From assembly GCA_002839645.1 (NCBI GenBank), contig PGYL01000017.1, positions 1 through 47,708 of the forward strand: DNA of 47,708 bases, written 5' to 3'. Numbering within the stretch: position 1 is the first letter of the stretch; each line of letters opens with the position of its first letter. The translations under genes and the position numbers were made by a program. Below, one piece after another: positions 26,471-35,248 of the stretch. Origin of the DNA: Methanomicrobiales archaeon HGW-Methanomicrobiales-2. Lineage in GTDB: Archaea; Halobacteriota; Methanomicrobia; Methanomicrobiales; Methanoculleaceae. The notes beneath the pieces are model-generated. The model was not told where the DNA came from. It made no database searches and saw only the letters and a list, made by a program, of their open reading frames with translations.

Positions 26471-27475
26471 ATGGCAAATGACGGCAAGGTGAATGAAATT
26501 TTTGGTAAATGCAAGGAGGTCGCATCCGTTGCTGCCGATAAGGCAACCGTGATGATCGACTCTGCATCAGCCAGTGTTTCAGCGGGTGTCAGGGAGATGC
26601 GCGAGGAATCTGCGGCATCTTCGCGTACGGACGACGGCAACCATTCCCGGGACGGCGATGTTCGTGCAGCGGCGGAGACGGGGGAGTGCGTGCTCTCCGG
26701 CGAGCTGGCCGTATCCGGTGCGGCGAAAGATGCAGCGGGGATAACGGTCAGGCATTCTGCGGGCGAGGTCGTGAAAGGATGCGTGCAAAAGAGAATCGGG
26801 GGGTTCAAAAGCGGTTTGCAGAGTAAGAAACTGTTGATGACCGCAGGAACCATGGCTCTGGTCTGGCTGGCCCTGACGATACTTCCGGCCATAGGGTTCA
26901 ATTCGGCGCCCGTACAGTCCCTCTCCTTCCTGACCTTCGCACGGGGAGGTCTCTCCGGCGGTGTGCCAGGATTCCTCGGCGGCCTCATCGGAAAGGGCCT
27001 GATCGCTTACTTCGTGACGCTGCTCGTCGTTGGAGGGATCTCCGGCGGGAGCATCATGTCAAGTGTCCGCTCTCTTGCCGCACAGTTCTCCGGAGGAAAA
27101 TGGGATATGGCGTCGATCTCCCCCCTCCTGGTCGGCGGCGGCGCAGCCCTCTTTGTCTACAACTTCCTCGCGGGAACGTCGACGATCATGAACTGCATGG
27201 TGGGAATCGTGGCATTCCTCATCGCGGCCCGCGGGCTGGCGAACAGGACGGGATGCGTGCGACAGGTCTTTGCCGCGGTCTTTGCGAGAGAAGGCAGGGC
27301 CGATTCAGGACTGATGACGAAGGTGATGGCAGGATGGGCCGGAGGATTTGCTCTCGGCGTCGTCCTCTCCATCTTCGGAGGGTACACCTGTTACATCGCC
27401 GGGTTCCTCCTCCTGGCGGTCGGTGCCGTCCTCATGGTCACCGTTCAGAAGCAGGCAGGAGGTGTCCCGGCATGA
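26471..27475 (+). CDS. Membrane protein with a charged N-terminal region, unknown function
   Basis: A 334-aa protein. Residues about 1-110 are hydrophilic, rich in Ala, Ser and Glu, and probably helical and cytoplasmic. Residues about 115-330 contain five or six transmembrane helices with many Gly. No family is recognised. ATG 26471 is preferred over earlier in-frame codons because the upstream part is AT-rich promoter sequence. The gene ends in ATGA overlap (27472-27475) with the large exported-protein gene, so the two products probably work together at the membrane. Confidence 0.65.
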   Translation: MANDGKVNEIFGKCKEVASVAADKATVMIDSASASVSAGVREMREESAASSRTDDGNHSRDGDVRAAAETGECVLSGELAVSGAAKDAAGITVRHSAGEVVKGCVQKRIGGFKSGLQSKKLLMTAGTMALVWLALTILPAIGFNSAPVQSLSFLTFARGGLSGGVPGFLGGLIGKGLIAYFVTLLVVGGISGGSIMSSVRSLAAQFSGGKWDMASISPLLVGGGAALFVYNFLAGTSTIMNCMVGIVAFLIAARGLANRTGCVRQVFAAVFAREGRADSGLMTKVMAGWAGGFALGVVLSIFGGYTCYIAGFLLLAVGAVLMVTVQKQAGGVPA

Positions 27476-30400
27476 GGCCGATGGCAAAACTTCTGCTCGT
27501 AGTCCTTGCGGCCTTCTTCCTTACCGGGATCGCGGCTGCAAGCTACTCGCTCAGCGATACCAACAGTTACGACTACAAACTGGCGAGCAAGTACATCCAC
27601 AGCATGGAAGGCGACGAATACGTCGTCGAGATGCCGATTGAGGTCTACAAGAAAGGAACGAACGACCTTCTTGCAACCGAGAACACGCTGCTGATCGTCG
27701 GCAACCTCGGGAAGGTAGACCCCGAGGCAGAGCGGCTTGTCCTGACCGAGATTCCCACGGATGTCCATAGTTACACATACACGGGTGAGACGTACGACGG
27801 CCCGAGAACGCTTACGGGAAAAGTCACCGCCGGCCGCTACATGTTCACTGAGTTCGGCATAAACCAGAAGTATAAGACGGTGGGGGAGTTTACCACCTAT
27901 CTGAAGGCGGATCTCGAAAACTCGGTTGCGAGTTCCAGCGCAAGAATTGAGTACGTGGATACGACGATAAGCGGACACCGCGTCGTCGGCGTGCGTGAAT
28001 TAAGGGATAACTCCAACTGGCAGGCCGGCGGCGTCGCTTCGGACGACCATCTGGAGAACAAATTCACCTACTTTGTCGTGCGGGAGGATTTCTACCCGGC
28101 GGGCTCGGGGCTTGCCTACTTCAAGATCAGGGGAAACATCGACTACACGCATAAGAATGGCAGGTCGTTGTCGGACGATCCGTATCCCCCGGCGAGCCAG
28201 GTGGATGCGGCACGGTCCGCGATGAACAGGGCATACGAAGATGGAAACCGGGTCGTGGACTCGGTAATCGCCGATGCGGCGAACGCAAAAGCAACACTCA
28301 TCGTCGGGAACTACAATGAGGTCTTTGGCGGCTACGGCGCCGGCTCATTCTCCCTCAACACGCCGGGCGGGGGCGCGGGCGAGACCGACTACAGCATACC
28401 CCTTGTCGTCGTGACCGGTATCTTCTCCGCGGGAGCCGCACTTGCAGGCGCCGCTGCGGCGGCCGCCGGCGGCGGCGGCAACGGCGGCAGCGAGACGGAG
28501 CGCACCAGCACCTACAAGATGAGGATCCGCAAGGACTTCGAGGATTACATCGTCTGCGGGAAGAGCCCCGAGACCATCTACGCCCAGATGATCGAGACCA
28601 CCGCGGAAGGCGAGGTGATCGAACGTGACGACCTTACCGCAACGCTCTCGATAACCTCCGGCGGCGGGCTCCGGGTCGAGGACCCGACGCTCGCCGGCAG
28701 TTACATGGGAGCGTTCGTATCTGCGGACGAGAACGAACTCGCGGAGGAAGGCATCGTCAGGGTGGCCTACACCGGAATGGGCGGGTCGTTCACGAACAAC
28801 ATCCACTTCCGGATCATCGGCGAGCCGAGGGTCACGTTCCCCGAGCAGGGGGAGGCCATGGACCTGCGGCTGAACGTCCTCTACGGCGACAGCATGACCT
28901 ACGACGTCGAGGTCGAACTCGTCGACTTCATCGAGCCGCCGAAGGAGGTTACGATCACTCAAGCCGACGAGGCGCCGTTCACGAGCTCCTTAGAGAAGAT
29001 CGACGATACACATTACATCGCAAAGATCGTCAACACGAGTCCGCTGCCCGAGAAGGGAGCGCCGGTGACGAGATACGGTGCGAGAGTCATCGCCACCTAC
29101 GAGGATGACAAGAGCGTCGAAGAAGCGTTCACGGTGATCTTCTACCCCGAGGGCATCAGCGTCACCGACATCGTCTACGACGACGAGGGGCACGCCCAAT
29201 TTGCGGCCTACGACGATCTTGACACGGAAGAGGACGACGTTGCAGCGACCGGGTTCATCGTAAACCTCGCCGTCAGGGTGACCGAGAACGGGAAGGAAGT
29301 GGTGAAACTCCTGGACGGGACGGAGTACGCGCCCGAGTTCGGCGAGCTCAAGGGAACCGACCCGAGGACGGAGGTCCTTGCCTCGAGGTTCAAGTACACC
29401 CTCGATAAGAAGCCGGACAACACCAACAAGGCCTACAAGTTCGCCCCCGCCCAGCAGATCGGTGAGGACGAGAGGAACCCGTACTTCCTGGAACTCCCGA
29501 TCACCTGCGAGTACGGTGACGAGACCTACGGCCTCGATCTCCCCATCCGCCTCATCGGCGATAAACTCGGGGTGCGCAAGGACCGCGAGACCGAACTCGC
29601 GAACTTAAAGAAGAGGATCCAGAAGTTCGGTATCAATCCGGACACCGCCCGGTTCCTGCGGGAGAACGTGCAGAATTTCACTGCCGCCGAGCTCCGCCTG
29701 ATGAGCAAGAAGATCGTCTACGACTCGATCGTCTACTACACCCAGGAGTCGGCGGACTTCATGGAGACCGCCGACACCATGGACGACTGGATCACCTTCC
29801 TCTCCATCGTGAAGTGGTTCGGCGACCAGGCGTTCTCGTACCTCATGACCGTCTACACGGGGCCCGCGGGAGAGGCGATCCTCACCCCCACAAAGGAGCT
29901 TACGGTCGAGCTGATCGGCGAGCTCTCGGCCGACCTCTTCATGGGCAACGGAGTGAAGTGGGACGAGATCAAGGTCGGTGTGCACATCTCCGAGATGATC
30001 GAGAACTACACCAAGTCGTGCTTCGAGGATATCGGGAAGACGAACCCGAAGAAACTCGCCCAGGTGATCGCGGGGCTCTGCGTCTTCAACCTGGTGCGCC
30101 ACTACTCCTTCGATCTCGACGAGAACGGCAAACGCAGCCTGTACAACGCGATCATCTCGTCGTTCTCCGACATCTCGCTCGAGTTCTTCTCGAAAAAGTT
30201 CGGCGATTTCCTCAAGGGCAAACTCGACGACCCGAAATCGAGCATTTCCAAGCTCCTGAACTCGTCGGCGGCCAGGATGCTCGAGGACATGATGCCCGAA
30301 GGCAAACTCGCGGTTCCGGGCGTGAACACCCTCACAGAAGACGTAGCGATAGGCCCCATCCTCCAGAAGTACGTGGAGGGGCTCTTCGGCTTCGGTGCGT

Positions 30401-30657
30401 CCTACGTGACGGAGGAGTTAGGAACGGCTGCTGCCGAGACCCTCTATGTGAAGGTGACGGTGGATGTGCCCGGCTCGGAGCGGGAGATCGACTGGTATGT
30501 CGTCATAAACCCGGTCAAAGCGGCCGACAAACTCCTGGAGTACATCTTCACGTCGCTCTACGAGGCGTTCCCGTTCCCGACCGCACAGCTGGGTTCTGCC
30601 TCCGAACTGCGCGACCCGCTCTACATGGACCCGGAGACCAACCGGCGGATCGGATAA
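27472..30657 (+). CDS. Large exported protein of unknown function
   Basis: A 1061-aa protein. A signal peptide (LLLVVLAAFFLTGIAAAS) is followed by a beta-rich domain of about 280 residues, an Ala/Gly-rich hydrophobic segment near residues 305-335 (possible transmembrane helix followed by a Gly linker), two or three immunoglobulin-like beta domains (about 340-690), and a long mainly helical C-terminal region (about 700-1060) without a clear anchor. No catalytic motif or known family is recognised. It has an excellent ribosome site (AGGAGGTG, 27457-27464) inside the upstream gene and overlaps it by four bases. The size and domain mix suggest a large envelope assembly. Confidence 0.65.
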   Translation: MRPMAKLLLVVLAAFFLTGIAAASYSLSDTNSYDYKLASKYIHSMEGDEYVVEMPIEVYKKGTNDLLATENTLLIVGNLGKVDPEAERLVLTEIPTDVHSYTYTGETYDGPRTLTGKVTAGRYMFTEFGINQKYKTVGEFTTYLKADLENSVASSSARIEYVDTTISGHRVVGVRELRDNSNWQAGGVASDDHLENKFTYFVVREDFYPAGSGLAYFKIRGNIDYTHKNGRSLSDDPYPPASQVDAARSAMNRAYEDGNRVVDSVIADAANAKATLIVGNYNEVFGGYGAGSFSLNTPGGGAGETDYSIPLVVVTGIFSAGAALAGAAAAAAGGGGNGGSETERTSTYKMRIRKDFEDYIVCGKSPETIYAQMIETTAEGEVIERDDLTATLSITSGGGLRVEDPTLAGSYMGAFVSADENELAEEGIVRVAYTGMGGSFTNNIHFRIIGEPRVTFPEQGEAMDLRLNVLYGDSMTYDVEVELVDFIEPPKEVTITQADEAPFTSSLEKIDDTHYIAKIVNTSPLPEKGAPVTRYGARVIATYEDDKSVEEAFTVIFYPEGISVTDIVYDDEGHAQFAAYDDLDTEEDDVAATGFIVNLAVRVTENGKEVVKLLDGTEYAPEFGELKGTDPRTEVLASRFKYTLDKKPDNTNKAYKFAPAQQIGEDERNPYFLELPITCEYGDETYGLDLPIRLIGDKLGVRKDRETELANLKKRIQKFGINPDTARFLRENVQNFTAAELRLMSKKIVYDSIVYYTQESADFMETADTMDDWITFLSIVKWFGDQAFSYLMTVYTGPAGEAILTPTKELTVELIGELSADLFMGNGVKWDEIKVGVHISEMIENYTKSCFEDIGKTNPKKLAQVIAGLCVFNLVRHYSFDLDENGKRSLYNAIISSFSDISLEFFSKKFGDFLKGKLDDPKSSISKLLNSSAARMLEDMMPEGKLAVPGVNTLTEDVAIGPILQKYVEGLFGFGASYVTEELGTAAAETLYVKVTVDVPGSEREIDWYVVINPVKAADKLLEYIFTSLYEAFPFPTAQLGSASELRDPLYMDPETNRRIG

Positions 30658-30662
30658 CTCTC

Positions 30663-30669
30663 TTTTTTT
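30663..30669 (+). terminator. Oligo-T terminator
   Basis: T7 six bases after the stop of the large exported-protein gene, a typical archaeal intrinsic terminator. Confidence 0.6.
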
Positions 30670-30767
30670 GCGCGTTCGTCCGGGACCGAAGGCGTGCCGG
30701 CGCTCTCCGGTTTGCGGGGCATCCAATCACACCTGTTTTATGAGCCCTCGCAAAGAATTCATAATCA

Positions 30768-32021
30768 ATGAGACTGCCGCACAGGCCCGGACCCGGGAGG
30801 CAGGAAGGAGGAGTCCCGGGCACTCACCCGGACGAGTTCTCTCGACGCCTTATGCAGACGCAGGCCGAAGCGGAAGCGGTCATCGCTACGGCAGAACGTG
30901 ACCTGAAACGGTTGCAGGCGATGAAGTGGAGCCTCAAGTACACATCGCTCATCCTTGCGGCGGTGGTCGTGATCAACCTGGGGCTCCTGTTTGCGTTCAC
31001 CTGGCGTTTCTACCTCTCCTGGATCATGGCCGCCTTCATCTTCCTGATGGTGAACCCCTTCCTGCTTCTGTTCCCGACCGACCTGGGCGATCTGCGGTCC
31101 TACGTCCGGTACTTCAGAGACTTAAAGATCCGTGAGAAGATGAGCCTGGACGAGATCCGGTCCTGGTCCCGGCCCGGTGAAGGCAGCATCGCCGATACGA
31201 TGGAGGCGCTCAAGGGGCTCACGCGGCAGAGGAACTACCTCTACGAACTCGGGTGGAACCTGTTCTTCATAAACTGCCAGCCCCTTGCCCCGGGTTTTCT
31301 CGTGCTGTTCGCCCTCTGTTCGGTCTTTGCGCTTGCCGGCTGGATGATCGACGGTGAGTTTGAGCCGTATTCCTCCATCATCGTCATCGTTCAGTCCGCT
31401 GCAATCATTGTATTCTACATTGCCATCGTCTATGTGCGGCCGTATTCACGCGGGTTCTTTGCGGGGGTGCTCGGCATGCCCTCCACATTCAAGGAGCGGT
31501 ATACGGCAGCCTGGAGCCAGGGGTTGAAATACGCTCTCACCGCCGCCGTGCTGATCATCGTCACCGGGATCTTCTTTATCGCGGCGATTCTCCTCCCCGG
31601 AGTAACGTACAACAGTTTCGTATCTGCCGAAGCTGACATCGAGATCGGAGCCGGCACGTTCGCCCTCATCTTCCTGGTGCAGATGATCGTTGTACGACAT
31701 CTCCAGGGAAACTACAGCGGGGCGCTCGTGCGTTCCCTTCTATCATCCAGAATCGGGACGATCCGGGAGGAGGTGCTGCCGGCCATCTCAGATCTCGCCT
31801 CAGCATCGCTGCATGACGGCGTGACCCCCCGGATGACCGAAGACCTGAAGAGGATAAGCCTTGATATAACCCGGCACCGGGCGCTGAAGATCGATTACGC
31901 CTCGCTGTTCGGTTACTTCCCCGTCTGCATGGTTACTCCCGACGTCGGTGCCGTAATGAGCATTTCGGGGGCGGCGGGCGGTAGTCGTGGAAGGATCAAC
32001 ACAGGTGAGACGGCGGCGTAA
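30768..32021 (+). CDS. Polytopic membrane protein, unknown function
   Basis: A 417-aa protein with a hydrophilic N-terminus containing a short coiled coil (TQAEAEAVIATAERDLKRL) and about seven transmembrane helices in two groups, with a conserved-looking cytoplasmic loop (REKMSLDEIRSWSRPGEG). A cytoplasmic tail with an Arg-rich segment ends the protein. No family is recognised. A TATA-like TGTTTTATG at about 30734-30742 lies near -28 of ATG 30768, supporting that start; ATG 30852 is an alternative. It stands after the large exported-protein pair but has its own promoter. Confidence 0.6.
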   Translation: MRLPHRPGPGRQEGGVPGTHPDEFSRRLMQTQAEAEAVIATAERDLKRLQAMKWSLKYTSLILAAVVVINLGLLFAFTWRFYLSWIMAAFIFLMVNPFLLLFPTDLGDLRSYVRYFRDLKIREKMSLDEIRSWSRPGEGSIADTMEALKGLTRQRNYLYELGWNLFFINCQPLAPGFLVLFALCSVFALAGWMIDGEFEPYSSIIVIVQSAAIIVFYIAIVYVRPYSRGFFAGVLGMPSTFKERYTAAWSQGLKYALTAAVLIIVTGIFFIAAILLPGVTYNSFVSAEADIEIGAGTFALIFLVQMIVVRHLQGNYSGALVRSLLSSRIGTIREEVLPAISDLASASLHDGVTPRMTEDLKRISLDITRHRALKIDYASLFGYFPVCMVTPDVGAVMSISGAAGGSRGRINTGETAA

Positions 32022-32062
32022 TCCCGGGCATCGTTGCCACACCACCGCACGCCAATGAGGGG

Positions 32063-32566
32063 CTACTCCTGAGAACCCTTAACGTTTAGAACCAGGCTTG
32101 TTAGTCGGCCTTCTGCAAACCTCTTTGCCTCATCGGGGGTGAATGCATACTCGGGCTCGTAGGGGTTGCCGCCAGGACGAAGATGCATCCCGATTCCACG
32201 GAAAAGGCGTCGTCCCTCTACCGTTGGTAATGCAACAACTCCTTGCTCCCTATCGGCAGCGATCGCTGATACTTTCTGCATCAACCGCTTTCCGTAACCA
32301 CGATGCTCCAGTATTACCCCTATGCGGGAGATGTAAATGTTCTGTTCATCCCCGTACCTGGTGCAGAACGATAGGGCTCCAAGTAACTTCCCTTCAGAGG
32401 ATTCAAGGATTAACAGATCCTCGTCGAGATCCGCGATGCCGTCCCACGCATACCGGGCTCCATCGTTCGAACAAACGATATCCGCCCATTCCCGCCCTGC
32501 TCTTTCCAATACTGCCTGCCTCTCCCGGATATTTTTACGAATGCAGGTAACCGTCAGCGCATCCAT
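32063..32566 (-). CDS. GNAT-family acetyltransferase
   Basis: A 167-aa acyl-CoA N-acyltransferase. The acetyl-CoA binding motif A is ISRIGVILEHRGYGKRLMQK, with the Q/RxxGxG/A element as HRGYGK. Later blocks VVALPTVEGRRLFRGIGM fit motif B. The substrate is unknown; GNATs acetylate amines, proteins or antibiotics. ATG 32566 is chosen because GGTGGTGGG lies 4-12 bases upstream and the region before it is not family-like. Convergent with the membrane protein gene to its left. Confidence 0.85.
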   Translation of the reverse strand: MDALTVTCIRKNIRERQAVLERAGREWADIVCSNDGARYAWDGIADLDEDLLILESSEGKLLGALSFCTRYGDEQNIYISRIGVILEHRGYGKRLMQKVSAIAADREQGVVALPTVEGRRLFRGIGMHLRPGGNPYEPEYAFTPDEAKRFAEGRLTSLVLNVKGSQE

Positions 32567-33014
32567 AAACCCACCACCAACCACTATTTTCCGGCGTTCC
32601 TTCTTAAAACCACTCCTTGAGATCGACTTGACGTGGTAAATATCCTCGGTAGGAGCTCCGTTATTGAATGCCTGATGAGGGCCGGCCTGGGGGGGTTCGC
32701 GGGCGACCTGGTGGGGGTGAGCGTTACATTGGAACAGCGGTTTTTGTCTTTTACGTGGGTGTATAAGGGTGAAGTCATATGGGCCCACAGCATTGCCCTC
32801 TGAAATCTGTTTTCTGATGGACCGGATGCGGGAGTTCCTGCTGCGCCTCCCCCGGTACCGCTGCCGCGAACTACTAACGAACTACTAATTACTACTAAAT
32901 TAGTAATTGGGGGATCGGGCCTCTGAGCCGGCTCCCCGGAAGGCCGCCCCTGACCTCCGGAGAAACACCCCGCGCTTGGCCTCTACGGCACCGCTGCGAA
33001 TGGGGTCGGCGGTT
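32567..33014. other. Intergenic stretch with short direct and inverted repeats
   Basis: No gene supported. Around 32870-32908 the word AACTACTAA recurs (32870, 32880) with a further TTACTACTAAA, followed by an inverted repeat (AATTACTA at 32887-32894, TAGTAATT at 32901-32908). This may be an operator or the relic of a mobile-element end, since an IS transposase tail follows. Confidence 0.4.
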
Positions 33015-33110
33015 AAGAAGATTGTTCCACGGTACGAGCGATATGAACACTCGTTCAGGGGATTGATCCACCTGGCATGCGTTATCATGATCGGGAGAGT
33101 ATTGGGATGA
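33015..33110 (+). pseudogene. 3' remnant of an IS5-type transposase gene
   Basis: The frame reads KKIVPRYERYEHSF, then GLIHLACVIMI and a stop, which is the C-terminal end of IS5-family (DDE) transposases. Everything upstream is missing. The right edge of the window (47614-47708, minus strand) carries a homologous tail: about 13 mismatches over about 97 aligned bases, in the opposite orientation. No terminal repeat can be defined here. Confidence 0.75.
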
Positions 33111-33160
33111 CCTCAAAAAGATCCTTCAAAGATATCACTCCCACTAATTCTCATTTACAA

Positions 33161-33191
33161 TATCTATCAAAATGTATCAAACTGATAGATA
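33161..33191. promoter_or_regulatory. Inverted repeat upstream of the fic gene (candidate operator)
   Basis: Perfect 9-bp arms TATCTATCA (33161-33169) and TGATAGATA (33183-33191). A smaller nested repeat (TATCA..TGATA, 33176-33188) overlaps it. It ends 38 bases before the fic start, where a repressor would block transcription. The Fic protein itself has a C-terminal winged-helix-like domain, so autoregulation is possible. Confidence 0.4.
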
Positions 33192-33229
33192 CTGATAATA
33201 AGGATCGAAACAATAGATGAAATTTAAGC

Positions 33230-34510
33230 ATGAAACTCCCTCACACTCCAGAATACTCTCCGGCAGATGTCAAAAAGGCCTGGAAGTATGCGGATACTAA
33301 CGATGTAATCGACGCAGTCTTCAACTATAACAAAAAATACCTGCACTGGGAAGAGCTGAAATGGCGCGATCTTCCGGTAGATCCCCTCTATGTCTGGATA
33401 CTGATGAAGACCTTCAGAGAGAGGGATATGAGATATATACCATTCGATGATCTTCAGCTGAAATATAATCTCCTGGACGATTTTCTCGAAAACCTTCACT
33501 TCCTTGATAAATCAGCAGCGGGAAGTATCTCATCGGGCCTCGATTCACTGCCTCACGACCGGGATCAGTTTATCATCAACTCCCTGATGGAGGAAGCGAT
33601 TGCATCGAGCCAGATCGAGGGAGCCGCAGTCACCAGGACAATTGCAAAAAAGATGCTCCGTGAAAAGAGGAAACCCGCCACTAAAGATGAGAGGATGATC
33701 CTGAATAACTATATCACGATGAAGAGGATCACTCAGATAAAAGATGAAGATCTAACCCCGGAGCTGATTTTACAGATTCACAAGACCATCACCCAGGATA
33801 CGCTCGAAGATCCGAAAGACGAAGAAAGATTCAGAGATAACAACGATATCAGGGTCTTTGATTTAAGAGGCAACATCTTACACACACCTCCCGATTTCGC
33901 GTTAATTGAAGACCTCATCGAAAAGCTCTGTGCTTTTGCAAATAACGACGACGGGCAATTCATCCACCCGGTAATTAAAGGCATTATCCTGCACTTCTTG
34001 ATCGGATACATACATCCGTTCAATGACGGAAACGGTCGGACTGCACGGAGCCTCTTCTACTGGTATATGCTCCGGAAAGACTACTGGCTTTTTGAATATA
34101 TGGCGGTATCGAGAGCGATAAAAGATACGAAGGGACAATATAAACTCGCATATCAGTATACCGAGAGTGATGAAAACGACCTCACGTATTTCATCCGCTA
34201 CAATCTCGCGGCAGTAAAAACCGCGGTCGACAATATCCTGAAATACATCGAGAAAAAGCAGAGAGAGAGCAAACAGGCGCTAAACATTCTTCAGAAGAGC
34301 GAAGGACTGAGTCTCCGTCAGGCAGAGATCATTAAATCTCTTATCAAAAAGCCTGATAAGCCGATCACGATCAAAGAGATCGTTGAGACATACCGCGTGG
34401 CCTACGCGACAGCGAGGAGTGATCTCTTTCATCTCGAAGAATCGGGATACCTGGCGAAACAGAAATCGGGCAAGGAGTACATCTTCCTATTCAGGGGTTT
34501 GAAGGAATAA
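33230..34510 (+). CDS. Fic-family protein with inhibitory motif and C-terminal winged helix
   Basis: A 426-aa Fic protein. The catalytic loop HPFNDGNGRTAR (near residues 261-272) matches HPFx[D/E]GNGRxxR, so AMP-transfer (or related NMP-transfer) activity is expected. An inhibitory helix motif SSQIEG (near residue 125) matches [S/T]xxxE[G/N] and marks a class II, self-inhibited Fic. The last 70 residues form a winged-helix-like DNA-binding domain. The gene runs straight into the dead start of an hsdR gene, suggesting it was once part of a type I restriction-modification operon, where fic genes are common. Full length and apparently intact. Confidence 0.9.
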   Translation: MKLPHTPEYSPADVKKAWKYADTNDVIDAVFNYNKKYLHWEELKWRDLPVDPLYVWILMKTFRERDMRYIPFDDLQLKYNLLDDFLENLHFLDKSAAGSISSGLDSLPHDRDQFIINSLMEEAIASSQIEGAAVTRTIAKKMLREKRKPATKDERMILNNYITMKRITQIKDEDLTPELILQIHKTITQDTLEDPKDEERFRDNNDIRVFDLRGNILHTPPDFALIEDLIEKLCAFANNDDGQFIHPVIKGIILHFLIGYIHPFNDGNGRTARSLFYWYMLRKDYWLFEYMAVSRAIKDTKGQYKLAYQYTESDENDLTYFIRYNLAAVKTAVDNILKYIEKKQRESKQALNILQKSEGLSLRQAEIIKSLIKKPDKPITIKEIVETYRVAYATARSDLFHLEESGYLAKQKSGKEYIFLFRGLKE

Positions 34511-34673
34511 ACCCCTACACATTCACCGAATCTGAAGTCGCAGAGGCTGCCCTTGCGTGGTTCGCCGGCCTCGGCTACGAGTTCCTCTCCGGGCCGGAAA
34601 GCCGGCTGCGGAACGCACCGATTACCACCAGCCGTTCCGCTCCCGGAGAGTCCGGGATTCGCTCTCAGTAACA
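34507..34673 (+). pseudogene. hsdR: 5' remnant of a type I restriction endonuclease subunit gene (hsdR)
   Basis: From 34507 the frame reads NPYTFTESEVAEAAL, then AWFAGLGYEFLSGPE, the standard N-terminus of HsdR. The continuation, AAERTDYHQ then RRVRDSL, is in another frame, so a small deletion near 34600 has shifted it. The rest of the gene (some 3 kb) is gone. The start position reads ATA (34507-34509); if base 34509 were G it would be ATG and would make an ATGA overlap with a fic TGA stop. Confidence 0.75.
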
Positions 34674-34683
34674 TGTGTCTGGC

Positions 34684-35248
34684 ATATCTACTTCTTGTTT
34701 GACCTGGAGGTCTACCGGGCCTGGAGCGGGGGGCCACGGTCTGGCTGGACGACGACCCGGACGACCCCGACGATGGCAGCAGTGCAGCAGATGTGCAGCA
34801 TATGTACAGCAACTGCTGCCAACAAGAGATCGACCGGAGCGAGGAAGATTCCGGAAAAGACGGTCAGGATCCTGATATAGATCGATCTAGGTACGTACAT
34901 GTACAGCAGAATGAGAGAACGGAGAGCATGGAGGATGAAGTTCCGGATGATGACCGGAGTGCCTGTGTTTTCCACACTGCTGTACATGAACCGGGGGATC
35001 CCATGCATCGGGGCGAAAAAACAGATCCAGTCCCGAATATGGCCGCACTCATTGGCAGCACCTGCTGTACATATGCTGCCAACGCTGCCAACATCAACCC
35101 CGCCGACTACATCCCCCTCCCGGTGGAGAGGGACGAGCCCTGCCACGTCTGCGGCCGGCGGCCGACGTCGTCGTTGAAACGGGGCGGCGGGCTCTACCTC
35201 TGCTACGATTGTTTGCGGATGGCAAAGCGGCTGGCGAGGGTGCGGTAG
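34684..35248 (+). pseudogene. 3' remnant of a primase-helicase (rep) gene related to the one at 42413
   Basis: The translated remnant aligns with the C-terminal 250 residues or so of the intact replication protein. YRAWSGG-ATVWLDDD lines up without gaps with YREWVAELAVWLEDE once one missing base is assumed in the G6 run at 34728-34733. Later matches are VQHM..NCCQQEID to LQHL..PCCKGVCK, AANAANINP to NAVANVANN, and a final zinc-ribbon-like CHVCGR...CYDCLRMAKRLARVR to CEICDT...CEGCYARLVREG. The helicase and primase parts are lost. A 151-codon open frame (34793-35248) survives but is not expected to function. It is followed at once by cas1 sequence. Confidence 0.7.
34781..35090. repeat. Cluster of TGTACAGCA motifs
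   Basis: The 9-mer TGTACAGCA occurs at 34803-34811 and 34900-34908, and inverted (TGCTGTACA) at 34978-34986 and 35063-35071. Half-matches (GTGCAGCA at about 34782 and 34792, TGCTGCC at about 34814, 35074 and 35083, GGCAGCA at about 35054) fill the space between. This lies within the decayed rep remnant, at the place where the intact rep gene has its TTGCAA cluster. Confidence 0.6.

Noticed and set aside
27100-27471. Upstream extension of the large exported protein
   Set aside because: The extension is out-of-frame reading of the preceding membrane protein; the signal peptide and AGGAGGTG ribosome site place the start at 27472.
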